DNA of 64,000 bases, from NCBI GenBank assembly GCA_934130375.1, contig CAKOXW010000001.1:62001-126000 (forward strand), given 5' to 3'. Each line of letters starts with the position of its first letter. Position 1 is the stretch's first letter. The notes beneath the pieces are model-generated. The model had not been told where the DNA came from. It saw only the letters and a list, made by a program, of their open reading frames with translations, and ran no database searches. This DNA comes from an uncultured Bacilli bacterium (GTDB lineage Bacteria; Bacillota_I; Bacilli_A; RF39; UBA660). This document shows positions 52,074 through 60,415 of this stretch, piece by piece. Position numbers and translations under genes: made by a program.

Positions 52074-52805
52074 ATGAATATTAAAGATGTGTTTGTAAAT
52101 TATATACAGTATGGCAATAAGAATGGCAAGGATGTTGTTTTATTGCATGGATGGGGACAGAATATTGAAATGATGAACCCAATTGGTAAGGGGTTAGAAA
52201 GTGATTATCATATTACAGTAATAGACTTACCTGGTTTTGGTTCTAGTTCCGAACCAACATATGCTTATACAATTTACGATTATTATGAAATAGTTAGTGA
52301 ATTATTAACTAAGTTAAATATTGATAATCCAGTTATGATAGGGCATTCCTTTGGTGGAAGGGTTGCAATTGTGTATGCGGCTAAGAAAAAAGTTTCAAAG
52401 CTTGTATTACTAAGTGCTCCTTTTAGAAGAAGTACTAAGAGAAATACGTTTAAGGTTAGGGTGCTTAAATTTTTAAAGAAAGTGCCTGTTGTTAAGGAAT
52501 TAGAAAGTTTTATGAAAACTAAGATTGGTTCTTCTGATTATAGAAATGCATCACCTATGATGAGAAATATACTTGTAAATGTAGTTAATGAAGATTTAAC
52601 TGGTTATTTAAAACAAATAAATGTTCCTACTTTGTTGATATGGGGAGATTTAGATACAGCAGTACCTATTGAAGATGCTAAGTATGCAGAGAGTATTATG
52701 AAAGATGCTGGTTTAGTTGTATATGAGGGTTGTACTCATTATGCTTACTTAGAAAGAATTAATCAGACAATTAGTGTTTTAAGAAGTTTTTTAGGAGGTA
52801 AATAA
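52074..52805 (+). CDS. Alpha/beta hydrolase
   Basis: The 243-residue enzyme has LLHGWGQN (oxyanion region), nucleophile elbow GHSFGGRVA (Ser about residue 95), a cap region with basic residues, an Asp in LLIWGDLDTAVP and a catalytic His in GCTHYAYLE. It is followed without a gap by murF and then ddl, a linkage suggesting a role in the cell envelope, for example on a lipid or peptidoglycan precursor. GGGTGATTAG precedes the ATG. Substrate unknown. Confidence 0.85.
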   Translation: MNIKDVFVNYIQYGNKNGKDVVLLHGWGQNIEMMNPIGKGLESDYHITVIDLPGFGSSSEPTYAYTIYDYYEIVSELLTKLNIDNPVMIGHSFGGRVAIVYAAKKKVSKLVLLSAPFRRSTKRNTFKVRVLKFLKKVPVVKELESFMKTKIGSSDYRNASPMMRNILVNVVNEDLTGYLKQINVPTLLIWGDLDTAVPIEDAKYAESIMKDAGLVVYEGCTHYAYLERINQTISVLRSFLGGK

Positions 52806-54376
52806 TGGTTTATATATGCGTAATAATATGGCTTATGTATATGTATTATAGATTAAAAAAATCATTGCATATGCTTCAACAAAACTTATATGATGATGAT
52901 TATAGATATTTTAAATGGACTATAAAAAATTTTAGTAAGATAATGTTATCTTTTGACTTATCTCAAGTATTTTTAATATTCTTTATACTATTTATTCCAA
53001 GTAAGAACTTAGGCATTATAGAAATACTATTTTTAATAATATATATTCTATTATTCTTAAGAAGTTTTGGTCTTAGTTACAAGGAAGTTATTAAAAAACC
53101 ACTTGTTGTAACAGCACGAATAAAAAGGTTAATAGTAACAATATTGTTAATAACTATTATACCTAGTTATTTCTTAATAAAAAGTGGTATTAATATATAT
53201 TTAGTGTTATCTTTTATTGGATATTTTACTTATTACATAGTTTTAGTAGCGTGTAAACTTAATATTCCAGTTGAGAGGTGTGTATTTTTATCTTTTAAAA
53301 GAAAAGCAGTTAATAAACTTAAAAATATGTCTAATTTAAAAGTAATTGGTATTACTGGTAGTTATGGTAAGACTAGTAGTAAGAATATTTTAAATGAAAT
53401 ATTAAATGTTAAATATAATTCTATTACTACTAAGAAAAATTTAAATACTCCTTATGGATTAATAATGACAATTAATAATGATTTAGATAAATTTGATGAA
53501 GTATTTATTGCTGAGATGGGAGCATATAAAATAGGCGAGATTAAGGAACTATGTGACCTGGTTAAACCTAAATATGGAATTATTACTAGAATTGGTAAGG
53601 CTCATTTAGAATTATTTGGTTCACAAGAAAATATTCAAAAAGGTAAATTTGAATTACTTGAGGCATTACCTAGTGATGGAGTTTGTGTATTAAATGCTGA
53701 TGATCCTTTACAGGTAAGTTATGAACCTAAAAATAAAGTAAAAAGAATATGGATAGGTATTGATAATGACTGTGATTTTAGAGCAACTAATATTAAAGTT
53801 AGCAATAAAGGTTCTAGTTTTGATTTAATAATTAAAGGTGATAAGAATAAATATAAATTTGAAACTAAGTTACTTGGTTATGCGAATATATACAATATCT
53901 TAAGTGCGATAGCATTGGGTTATGAGTTTAAAATAAGTGTTAATCAATTAATAAGTGCGGTAAAAAGTGTAAACCCTATAGAGCATAGACTTGAACTTAA
54001 GAGGGGAAATGGAGTATACTATTTAGATGATGCGTATAATTCAAATCCTGTGGGTGCGAAGATGGCACTTGATGTACTTGGTATGATGAGCGGGTATAAG
54101 ATAGTAGTTACACCAGGTATGATTGAGTTAGGTAGTAGTGAGTACAAGGAAAATTATGATTTTGGATGTAGAATTGCAGATGTTGCTGATGAAGTTATCT
54201 TAATAGGAGAAAAACAGACTGAGGCGATAAAACAAGGTTTAGAAAGTATGGGGTATGATAATAAAAAGATACATATTGAAGAAGATGTTATTAATGCTTT
54301 TCCTTTAATTAATAAGTTAAAAAGAGGAGAAACTTATGTACTTTTAGAAAATGATTTACCTGATATATTTAAGTAA
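52805..54376 (+). CDS. murF: MurF-like ligase with N-terminal membrane domain
   Basis: MurF adds D-Ala-D-Ala to UDP-MurNAc-tripeptide. Residues from about 175 to 523 form a Mur ligase: ATP loop GITGSYGKTSS (about 180-190), AEMGAYKIGEI, HLELFGS, the C-terminal domain EHRLELKRGNGVYYLDDAYNSNP and the final LLENDLPD. In place of the usual substrate-binding N-terminal domain there are about five hydrophobic helices (residues 1-160), which tether the enzyme to the membrane. The neighbour ddl makes its D-Ala-D-Ala substrate. The start overlaps the hydrolase stop by one base. Confidence 0.85.
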   Translation: MVYICVIIWLMYMYYRLKKSLHMLQQNLYDDDYRYFKWTIKNFSKIMLSFDLSQVFLIFFILFIPSKNLGIIEILFLIIYILLFLRSFGLSYKEVIKKPLVVTARIKRLIVTILLITIIPSYFLIKSGINIYLVLSFIGYFTYYIVLVACKLNIPVERCVFLSFKRKAVNKLKNMSNLKVIGITGSYGKTSSKNILNEILNVKYNSITTKKNLNTPYGLIMTINNDLDKFDEVFIAEMGAYKIGEIKELCDLVKPKYGIITRIGKAHLELFGSQENIQKGKFELLEALPSDGVCVLNADDPLQVSYEPKNKVKRIWIGIDNDCDFRATNIKVSNKGSSFDLIIKGDKNKYKFETKLLGYANIYNILSAIALGYEFKISVNQLISAVKSVNPIEHRLELKRGNGVYYLDDAYNSNPVGAKMALDVLGMMSGYKIVVTPGMIELGSSEYKENYDFGCRIADVADEVILIGEKQTEAIKQGLESMGYDNKKIHIEEDVINAFPLINKLKRGETYVLLENDLPDIFK

Positions 54377-54390
54377 GGAGTGAAAATATT

Positions 54391-55581
54391 ATGAAGTTAA
54401 GAGTTGGAGTTATATTTGGTGGTGAGAGTGTAGAGCATGAAGTAAGTATTATATCTGCTGTTCAAGCCATGAAAAGTATGGATAGTGAAAAATATGAAAT
54501 AATACCTATATATATTGGAAAAGATAGAGAATGGTATACTGGAAAATTACTTAGTGATATAGATATTTATAGTGATTTAGATTTATTAAAGAAATACGCT
54601 AAAAACGTAGTGTTAACTAATAAAAAAGATAGTTTTGTATTAGTTAATAAGAAAGGACTTAGAAGAGTAGTTGATTATATTGATATAGCATTTCCAATAG
54701 TACATGGTACGAATGTAGAAGATGGTACATTACAAGGATACTTAGAATTAATTGGTATACCTTATGTTGGTTCAAATCTTTATTCAGCGTCTATTGGTCA
54801 AGATAAAGTATTTCAAAAACAAATACTTAAATCTTCTAATTTACCAGTAGTTGATTATGATTGGTTCTTTGATAGTGAATATAAAGATAATGAAGAAGAA
54901 ATACTAAAAAGAATTAAAAAAATTGGTTATCCAGTTATGATTAAACCTGCTAGATTAGGTAGTTCAGTTGGTATTGGTAAAGCACATAATGAAGAAGAAG
55001 TAAAGACCTGCATAGAAGAAGCAATTAAATATGATGAGAAAATATTAGTTGAAAAAGTAGTTGATAATTTAGTAGAAGTTAACTGTAGTGTACTTGGAAA
55101 TTATGAATATCAAAGTGCATCAGAAATAGAAGAAGTAATGGGTGCGGATGAATTCTTAAGTTATAAAGATAAATACCTTGGAGGTTCTAAAGGAAAAACA
55201 AGTAAGACTGGATCAAAAGGAATGGTTAGTACTAATAGAATATTACCTGCAAGATTAGATGATAAAATGACAAATGAAGTAAAAGAATTATCTAAAAGTG
55301 TATTTAAAGTATTAAATGCAGCAGGTGTAATTAGAATTGATTACTTAATTGATAAGAAGACTAAGAAAATATATATTAATGAAACTAATACAATACCTGG
55401 TTCTTTGTCATTTTATCTATGGGAAGCAACAGATAAACCATATAAAGAATTATTAGATGATTTAATTACTCTTGGTATTAAGACTTATAAAAGAAAGAAG
55501 AGAAAAGTATTCTCATTTGAAACTAATATTTTAAGTAATTTTAATGGTATTAAAGGAAGTAAAGGAAAGTTAAAAATGTAA
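54391..55581 (+). CDS. ddl: D-alanine--D-alanine ligase
   Basis: Ddl joins two D-Ala for the peptidoglycan stem. The 396-residue ATP-grasp enzyme shows IFGGESVEHEVSIISA, FPIVHGTNVEDGTLQGYLE, IKPARLGSSVGIGKA (ATP loop), EVNCSVLGN, and the metal site YINETNTIPGSLSFYLWE. It is about 40 residues longer than usual, with a basic C-terminal tail. AAGGAG precedes the ATG, 14 bases after murF, so substrate and ligase genes are cotranscribed. Confidence 0.95.
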   Translation: MKLRVGVIFGGESVEHEVSIISAVQAMKSMDSEKYEIIPIYIGKDREWYTGKLLSDIDIYSDLDLLKKYAKNVVLTNKKDSFVLVNKKGLRRVVDYIDIAFPIVHGTNVEDGTLQGYLELIGIPYVGSNLYSASIGQDKVFQKQILKSSNLPVVDYDWFFDSEYKDNEEEILKRIKKIGYPVMIKPARLGSSVGIGKAHNEEEVKTCIEEAIKYDEKILVEKVVDNLVEVNCSVLGNYEYQSASEIEEVMGADEFLSYKDKYLGGSKGKTSKTGSKGMVSTNRILPARLDDKMTNEVKELSKSVFKVLNAAGVIRIDYLIDKKTKKIYINETNTIPGSLSFYLWEATDKPYKELLDDLITLGIKTYKRKKRKVFSFETNILSNFNGIKGSKGKLKM

Positions 55582-55593
55582 CTTTCTTTTTTT
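55565..55593 (+). terminator. Intrinsic terminator of ddl
   Basis: GAAAGTTA-AAAATG-TAACTTTC followed by T7; the stem includes the stop codon. Confidence 0.8.
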
Positions 55594-55619
55594 GTGTAGT
55601 CGAGGGATTAAGTAGTTTA
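55594..55619 (+). repeat. Post-terminator box, copy 6
   Basis: GTGTAGTCGAGGGATTAAGT followed by AGTTTA, immediately after the T run of the ddl terminator. A 12-bp hairpin follows at 55641-55668. Confidence 0.7.
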
Positions 55620-55631
55620 TTTTACTAAAAT

Positions 55632-55743
55632 AAAAAAATAGTACTTAATTCATCATTGAATTAAGTACGAACTCTTTTTGTGGTAAGTACTCAACAAGAA
55701 AGTTAAGTATTTCCCATTTTTTTATGCAATATAAATTGCTTAC
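55632..55743 (-). ncRNA. Candidate small RNA, about 112 nt, divergent from the ATP-grasp gene
   Basis: The minus strand has an extended -10 promoter (55750-55779). No ORF follows. Predicted hairpins include GCAATTTATATTGC and TACTTAAC/GTTGAGTA with loop TTTCTT. A perfect 12-bp terminator, GTACTTAATTCA/TGAATTAAGTAC (55641-55668), is followed on this strand by TATTTTTTT. The terminator's T run is better on the minus strand than on the plus, supporting transcription in this direction. No family recognised. Confidence 0.55.
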
Positions 55744-55749
55744 ATACTA

Positions 55750-55779
55750 ATGATACCACATTTAGCACGAATATGTAAA
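55750..55779 (-). promoter_or_regulatory. Promoter of the 55632-55743 RNA
   Basis: On the minus strand, TTTACA (55774-55779), an 18-base spacer and extended -10 TGGTATCAT (-10 at 55750-55755). Confidence 0.55.
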
Positions 55780-55809
55780 GAATATACAAAAAAATAATAA
55801 ATCGTGCTA
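55763..55809. promoter_or_regulatory. Inverted repeat shared by divergent promoters (possible operator)
   Basis: TAGCACGA (55763-55770) and TCGTGCTA (55802-55809) form an 8-bp inverted repeat centred between two divergent promoters. The first arm lies in the spacer of the minus promoter and the second overlaps the -10 (55808-55813) of the plus promoter. Confidence 0.5.
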
Positions 55810-55813
55810 TAAT
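55805..55813 (+). promoter_or_regulatory. Extended -10 of the ATP-grasp gene
   Basis: TGCTATAAT at 55805-55813; the -35 is weak. Confidence 0.6.
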
Positions 55814-55835
55814 AATACTATATTTGGAGGAATTT

Positions 55836-56855
55836 ATGAAAAAGGTAAGATATATATTTGGAAGAATTAAGAATATGAATTTTAAGAATATGTTTAAGAC
55901 TATAGATAAAATACATACTTTAAGTGGTAAGTCTAAGGTGTTTATATTTTTTGATATGATTATATGTGCACTTAGATATCAATCTGGATATGTTGATTAT
56001 CTTTTATTTGAGATGTGGCGTCTTAACGCCAAAGAAAGAGAAACAGTATTAACAAGGGGCAAAAATAATATATTTGTTAAGTACTATAACAACAAGGAGT
56101 TTAATCATATATTTTTAAATAAGAATGAGTTTAATTCTGTATTTAAAGATTACTTAAATAGAGAATATATTATATTAAATGGTAAGAACAAGGATGAATT
56201 TAATAAATTCTTAAAAGGGAAGAAGATAATATTTTGTAAGCCTACTAGTGGTACTCATGGGGATAGTATGGAAAAAATTGTAGTTAAGGATTTTAAAGGA
56301 GACTTATATAATTATCTTTATAATAAGAATTTAGTGTTAGTTGAGGAAGTTGTTATTCAGTGTTCTGAAATGAATAAACTTTATCCTTATGCTATAAATA
56401 CAGTTAGAATTATTACTGTAAATAGATATGATAATAAGCAGTTAGTAGTAGCAGCATATCAAAGAATTGGTAATCATGGTTATATAGTAGATAATTATAA
56501 TGGTGGTGGGATGGTAGTGCCTATTAATGAAAAAACAGGTGTTATTGAATATCCTGCTGTAGATAAATTAAAAAATATTTATTATAAACATCCAATGACT
56601 AATACTGATATTGTTGGATTTAAAGTACCTAAATACAAAGAGGCAGTTAAACTTGCTCTAAAAGCATCTAAAGTAGTTAAAGAGATTAGATATGTTGGAT
56701 GGGATATTGCTATTACTGATAAAGGACCAGTTATCATTGAGGGAAATGAATATCCAGGTCACGATATATATCAACTTCCTGTTCATAGAACAAATAATAT
56801 AGGAGTGCTACCTAAATTTGAAGAAGCACTTGGAAAGATAGAGGATTTAAAATGA
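55836..56855 (+). CDS. Sugar-transfer-associated ATP-grasp protein
   Basis: The 339-residue protein matches the ATPgrasp_ST family, linked to surface polysaccharide loci. It shows KKIIFCKPTSGTHGDSM (ATP loop), LVEEVVIQ, NTVRIITVNR, GGMVVPINEKTG and the metal-binding EGNEYPGHDIYQ. It should ligate an amino acid or similar group using ATP. ATG 55836 follows TTTGGAGG. Its stop is TGA in an ATGA overlap with trpS. An inverted repeat at its promoter suggests regulation. Confidence 0.8.
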   Translation: MKKVRYIFGRIKNMNFKNMFKTIDKIHTLSGKSKVFIFFDMIICALRYQSGYVDYLLFEMWRLNAKERETVLTRGKNNIFVKYYNNKEFNHIFLNKNEFNSVFKDYLNREYIILNGKNKDEFNKFLKGKKIIFCKPTSGTHGDSMEKIVVKDFKGDLYNYLYNKNLVLVEEVVIQCSEMNKLYPYAINTVRIITVNRYDNKQLVVAAYQRIGNHGYIVDNYNGGGMVVPINEKTGVIEYPAVDKLKNIYYKHPMTNTDIVGFKVPKYKEAVKLALKASKVVKEIRYVGWDIAITDKGPVIIEGNEYPGHDIYQLPVHRTNNIGVLPKFEEALGKIEDLK

Positions 56856-57832
56856 AAAGAGTTTTAACAGGGTTACAACCAACTGGAAATATTACACTTG
56901 GTAATTATATTGGTGCGATTAAACAAATGAAAGAATTAGAAAATAATTATGATTCATATCTATTTGTTGCAGATTTGCATTCAATTACAGTTGCACAAGA
57001 CCCAAATGAATTAAGAAAAAATACAAGAGATTTATTAGCGCTTTATTTAGCGTGTGGAATAGACCCTAATAAAAATACAATATATATTCAATCAGAAAAT
57101 GTATATCACACAAATTTATCATGGATTTTAGAGTGTAATACATATTATGGTGAGTGTACAAGAATGACACAATTTAAAGATAAAAGTAGTAAACATGCTA
57201 ATTTTACTGTTGGACTTTTAACATATCCAGTACTTATGGCAGCTGATATACTAATGTATGATGCAGACTATGTACCTGTTGGTATTGACCAAAAGCAACA
57301 TGTTGAATTAACAAGAGATATCGCAATTAGATTTAATAAAAAATATGGAGATACATTTAAAATTCCTGAACCATTAATTAAAGAAACAGGTACTAAAATA
57401 ATGGATTTAGTTAATCCTAGTATCAAAATGAGTAAATCAGCAGAAAATAAAAAGGGAGTTATTTATTTATTAGATGATTTATCTGTTATTAGAAAGAAAA
57501 TCGCGTCTGCAACAACTGATAGTGATAATACTATTAAGTTTGATATGGAAAACAAAAAAGGTATATCTAATTTATTAAATATTTATTGTGCTTTAACTAA
57601 TAAAACAATAAGTGATGCTGAAAAAGAGTTTAAAGATTGTAATTATGGAACATTTAAAACTAAAGTTGCAGATGTTGTTTGTGAAGTAGTTGCATCTATT
57701 CAAGAGAAATACAATGAATATGTAAACAGTGATATAATAGATAAAATATTAGATAGAGATTTAGAAAAAGTAACTAGTGAAGCAAAGAAAAAATATGAAA
57801 TTGTAAAAGAAAAAGTTGGTTTTTCTAGATAA
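56852..57832 (+). CDS. trpS: Tryptophanyl-tRNA synthetase
   Basis: TrpRS charges tRNA-Trp. The 326-residue class I enzyme has the start TGLQPTGNITLGNYIGA (HIGH motif as TLGN), DLHSIT, the Trp pocket segment and KMSKSAENKKG (KMSKS, about 192). Length is typical. It overlaps the ATP-grasp gene by 4 bases. No T-box leader is visible, in keeping with its place inside an operon. Confidence 0.95.
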   Translation: MKRVLTGLQPTGNITLGNYIGAIKQMKELENNYDSYLFVADLHSITVAQDPNELRKNTRDLLALYLACGIDPNKNTIYIQSENVYHTNLSWILECNTYYGECTRMTQFKDKSSKHANFTVGLLTYPVLMAADILMYDADYVPVGIDQKQHVELTRDIAIRFNKKYGDTFKIPEPLIKETGTKIMDLVNPSIKMSKSAENKKGVIYLLDDLSVIRKKIASATTDSDNTIKFDMENKKGISNLLNIYCALTNKTISDAEKEFKDCNYGTFKTKVADVVCEVVASIQEKYNEYVNSDIIDKILDRDLEKVTSEAKKKYEIVKEKVGFSR

Positions 57833-57850
57833 TTATTGGGGGATTTTGGT

Positions 57851-58357
57851 ATGAAATATTATATAGATTTTGATGGTGTTATTTTAGATACTGAAAAATT
57901 AATATTTGAAAATTGGCATAAAGAAGAAGATAGAAGTGAAGAAGCTAAAATTCGTTATTTACAAAGAATATCTTGGAGTAAAATCATAGAAAATTCTATG
58001 GTTATAAATAATTCTCTTAATATTTTAAGAACTTTTTCTAAGGAAGATACGTGTATTCTTACAAAAGTTCATTCAGCAACTAATGAAGGCGCTTCAAAGA
58101 TTTTATTTTTAAGAAGAGAGGGAATTGATTTACCCGTTGTATTAGTTCCTTATCCACTTAAAAAAACAGATTTAGTGGATGCTAAAAACAATATATTAGT
58201 TGACGATGCATTATTTAATCTTGATGCATGGGTTAGTTGTGGAGGTATACCACTTTACTTTAATAAAGATAATAGTGATATAGATTCTTGGGGTATTGAA
58301 AATACAAAGTATCAAAAAATTAAAACACTAAGTAATATTAAAAAATATAAGAGGTAA
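57851..58357 (+). CDS. HAD-superfamily phosphatase-like protein
   Basis: The 168-residue protein begins YYIDFDGVILDTEKL, the HAD motif I (DxDGV). TKVHS may be motif II, and NILVDDALFNLD is motif IV (DD). It resembles 5'-nucleotidase-like small HAD proteins of Firmicutes. ATG 57851 follows GGGGGATTTTGG; upstream TTG 57836 is in frame but unnecessary. It sits between trpS and murT in one operon. Substrate unknown. Confidence 0.75.
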   Translation: MKYYIDFDGVILDTEKLIFENWHKEEDRSEEAKIRYLQRISWSKIIENSMVINNSLNILRTFSKEDTCILTKVHSATNEGASKILFLRREGIDLPVVLVPYPLKKTDLVDAKNNILVDDALFNLDAWVSCGGIPLYFNKDNSDIDSWGIENTKYQKIKTLSNIKKYKR

Positions 58358-58359
58358 TT

Positions 58360-59691
58360 ATGAAAAAGATTAAACTATTAATATGTAAAATATCAGGTTA
58401 TATTTTAAAATTATTTGGAAGAGGCTCTAATTTTCCGGGTGAATTGTTATTAAAATTAGATAAAAACTATAGTAAATATTTTAAAATGCCAAAACTTGTT
58501 ATAGCAGTTACTGGAAGTGCTGGAAAGGGTTCAACTACTACTATGATTGCAGATGCGCTAAGAAGTGATGGCTTATTAGTTGCCCACAACAAATTCGGAA
58601 GTAATATGCTACCAGGTATATTATCACTTCTTATAAACAATTCAGATTTATCTGGAAATATAAAAGCAGATGCCCTAGTTTTAGAAGTTGATGAAAGATA
58701 TACTAAAAAAGTATTTGATATGACAAAACCAGGATATGTAGTTATTACTAATATACTTCGTGATCAACCACCAAGGCATGGTAATTATGATATGGTATTC
58801 GATAAAATAAAAGAAGCATTAAACAAGAATATGAAACTTATACTTAATGCTGATGACCCATATTTACAAAAATTCAATCTAAAAGATGAGTATGATGTTA
58901 CATATTATGGTATATCTAAAAGTAAATATTCTTATAAAACAAATAAGTTTGATAATATAAATATATGTTATTGTCCAAAATGTAATACTAAATTAAAATA
59001 TAATTACTATAATATTGAAGCAGTTGGAGACTATTTATGTCCAAGGTGTAGTTTTAAAACACCTTCTAAGGATGTCCTAGTGTCTAAAATAGACTTAGAT
59101 AATAGTTATATGATAGTTAATAATAACAAGGTTGTAATTGCTTTTAATGTACTTTATTATGCTTATAATATTTTAGCTAGTTATGCAGTTTTAAAGTTAA
59201 TAGGTATTAGTGAAGATAAAATAGCAAGGTATATATCTTCAATACCTAATAATGAGAAATTAAATAGTACTTTAAGGTATAAAGATAGATATGTATATAT
59301 TATGAATAATAAAAATGAGAATAGTACTACATTTAATGAATCTGTATTATTTACTAGTAATAAAAAAGTACCTAAGACAATAGTTATTGGATGGAAAGAA
59401 ATAAGTAGAAGATATGAATTTAATGATTTATCTTGGTTATATGATATTAAATTTGAATTATTAAATGATAAATATACTGATAAAGTAATATGTGTAGGTA
59501 GAGATAAATATCAAATAGCAGAAAGATTAAAATATGCTGGATTTAATAAAAATCAAATTAAAATATATGATACATTAAATGATGCAGAAGATATGATTAA
59601 AAATAAATCAAAAGGAGATATATTTGCAATATTAAACTTTGATTATGTAATACCATTTAATGAATTAATGGAGGGTAAACATGACGATTAG
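58360..59691 (+). CDS. murT: Lipid II isoglutaminyl synthase subunit MurT
   Basis: MurT amidates the alpha-carboxyl of D-Glu in lipid II using ammonia from GatD. The 443-residue Mur-ligase-like protein has an ATP loop (VTGSAGKGSTTT, about 50-61), LEVDERY, NILRDQPPRHG and a Cys4 zinc ribbon (CPKCNTKL and LCPRCSF, about 205-232) typical of MurT. The C-terminal DUF1727 domain is present. It overlaps gatD by 11 bases, so the two subunits are made together. Confidence 0.92.
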   Translation: MKKIKLLICKISGYILKLFGRGSNFPGELLLKLDKNYSKYFKMPKLVIAVTGSAGKGSTTTMIADALRSDGLLVAHNKFGSNMLPGILSLLINNSDLSGNIKADALVLEVDERYTKKVFDMTKPGYVVITNILRDQPPRHGNYDMVFDKIKEALNKNMKLILNADDPYLQKFNLKDEYDVTYYGISKSKYSYKTNKFDNINICYCPKCNTKLKYNYYNIEAVGDYLCPRCSFKTPSKDVLVSKIDLDNSYMIVNNNKVVIAFNVLYYAYNILASYAVLKLIGISEDKIARYISSIPNNEKLNSTLRYKDRYVYIMNNKNENSTTFNESVLFTSNKKVPKTIVIGWKEISRRYEFNDLSWLYDIKFELLNDKYTDKVICVGRDKYQIAERLKYAGFNKNQIKIYDTLNDAEDMIKNKSKGDIFAILNFDYVIPFNELMEGKHDD

Positions 59692-60340
59692 AATTGCACA
59701 TTTATATTATGATATAATGAACCTTTATGGCGAAATAGGAAATATAAAAGTACTTAGATATCACTTAGAAGAACAAGGTATAAAGGTTATAATTGATAAT
59801 TTATCTATAAATGATGAGATAGATTTTAATAAGTATGATTTATTATATATGGGTTGTGGTACTAAAGATAGTATGTTAAATGCTTTAAATGATTTAAGAA
59901 GATATAAAGATGATTTAAAGAAATATATTGAAGATTATAAATTTGTATTATTTACAGGTAATAGTATTGATATATTATCTAAAACTATATTTACTGATAT
60001 AGAAATAGATGGACTAAATATATTTAATTATAATACTAGATTTATAAGTAATAGAATAGTATCAGATGTTATATTAGATGATGTAGTTGGATTTCAAAAT
60101 AGAGAAACTATAATAGAGAATAATAAATACCCAATATTTACTAGTTTAGATTTAGGAACTCATTATAAAAACTTTTATGGTACATATATTATCGGACCAA
60201 TTCTTGCTAGAAATCCTATGTTCTTAGAACATTTTATAAAAGAATTAGTAACTAGTAAGAATAAGAAATTTAAATTTAAGAAATTTGATTTGCAATTAGA
60301 TAAAAAAGCTAGAAAATCATATATGGAAACATATCATTAG
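59681..60340 (+). CDS. gatD: GatD-like subunit lacking the catalytic Cys and His
   Basis: GatD is the class I glutaminase partner of MurT. The 219-residue protein keeps the family scaffold: MNLYGEIGNIKVLRYH, YMGCGTKDSM, VVGFQNRE and GTYIIGPILARNP. The nucleophile elbow, normally ICGGYQxLG, reads LFTGNSIDIL, placing Thr91 at the Cys position. The catalytic His of GTYLHGPIL is Ile171. Glutamine hydrolysis therefore looks impossible by the normal route. The frame is intact, so the protein may have a structural role in the MurT complex. Confidence 0.85.
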   Translation: MTIRIAHLYYDIMNLYGEIGNIKVLRYHLEEQGIKVIIDNLSINDEIDFNKYDLLYMGCGTKDSMLNALNDLRRYKDDLKKYIEDYKFVLFTGNSIDILSKTIFTDIEIDGLNIFNYNTRFISNRIVSDVILDDVVGFQNRETIIENNKYPIFTSLDLGTHYKNFYGTYIIGPILARNPMFLEHFIKELVTSKNKKFKFKKFDLQLDKKARKSYMETYH

Positions 60341-60359
60341 AACTCTTATGAGTTCTTTT
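60339..60359 (+). terminator. Intrinsic terminator of the murT-gatD operon
   Basis: AGAACTC-TTAT-GAGTTCT followed by TTT. Confidence 0.75.
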
Positions 60360-60362
60360 AAT

Positions 60363-60390
60363 TTGACAAAATACTAAAAATATGTATAAT
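60363..60390 (+). promoter_or_regulatory. Promoter of the 60416 phosphoesterase
   Basis: TTGACA (60363-60368), a 16-base spacer and TATAAT (60385-60390); both hexamers are consensus. Confidence 0.8.
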
Positions 60391-60415
60391 ATGGCCACAA
60401 AAAGAGGGGATTATT

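Noticed and set aside
1978..55619. FtsK-orienting or recombination hotspot sequence as explanation of the box family
   Set aside because: Those short motifs are spread through coding DNA, whereas this box is about 20 bp and found here only after genes.
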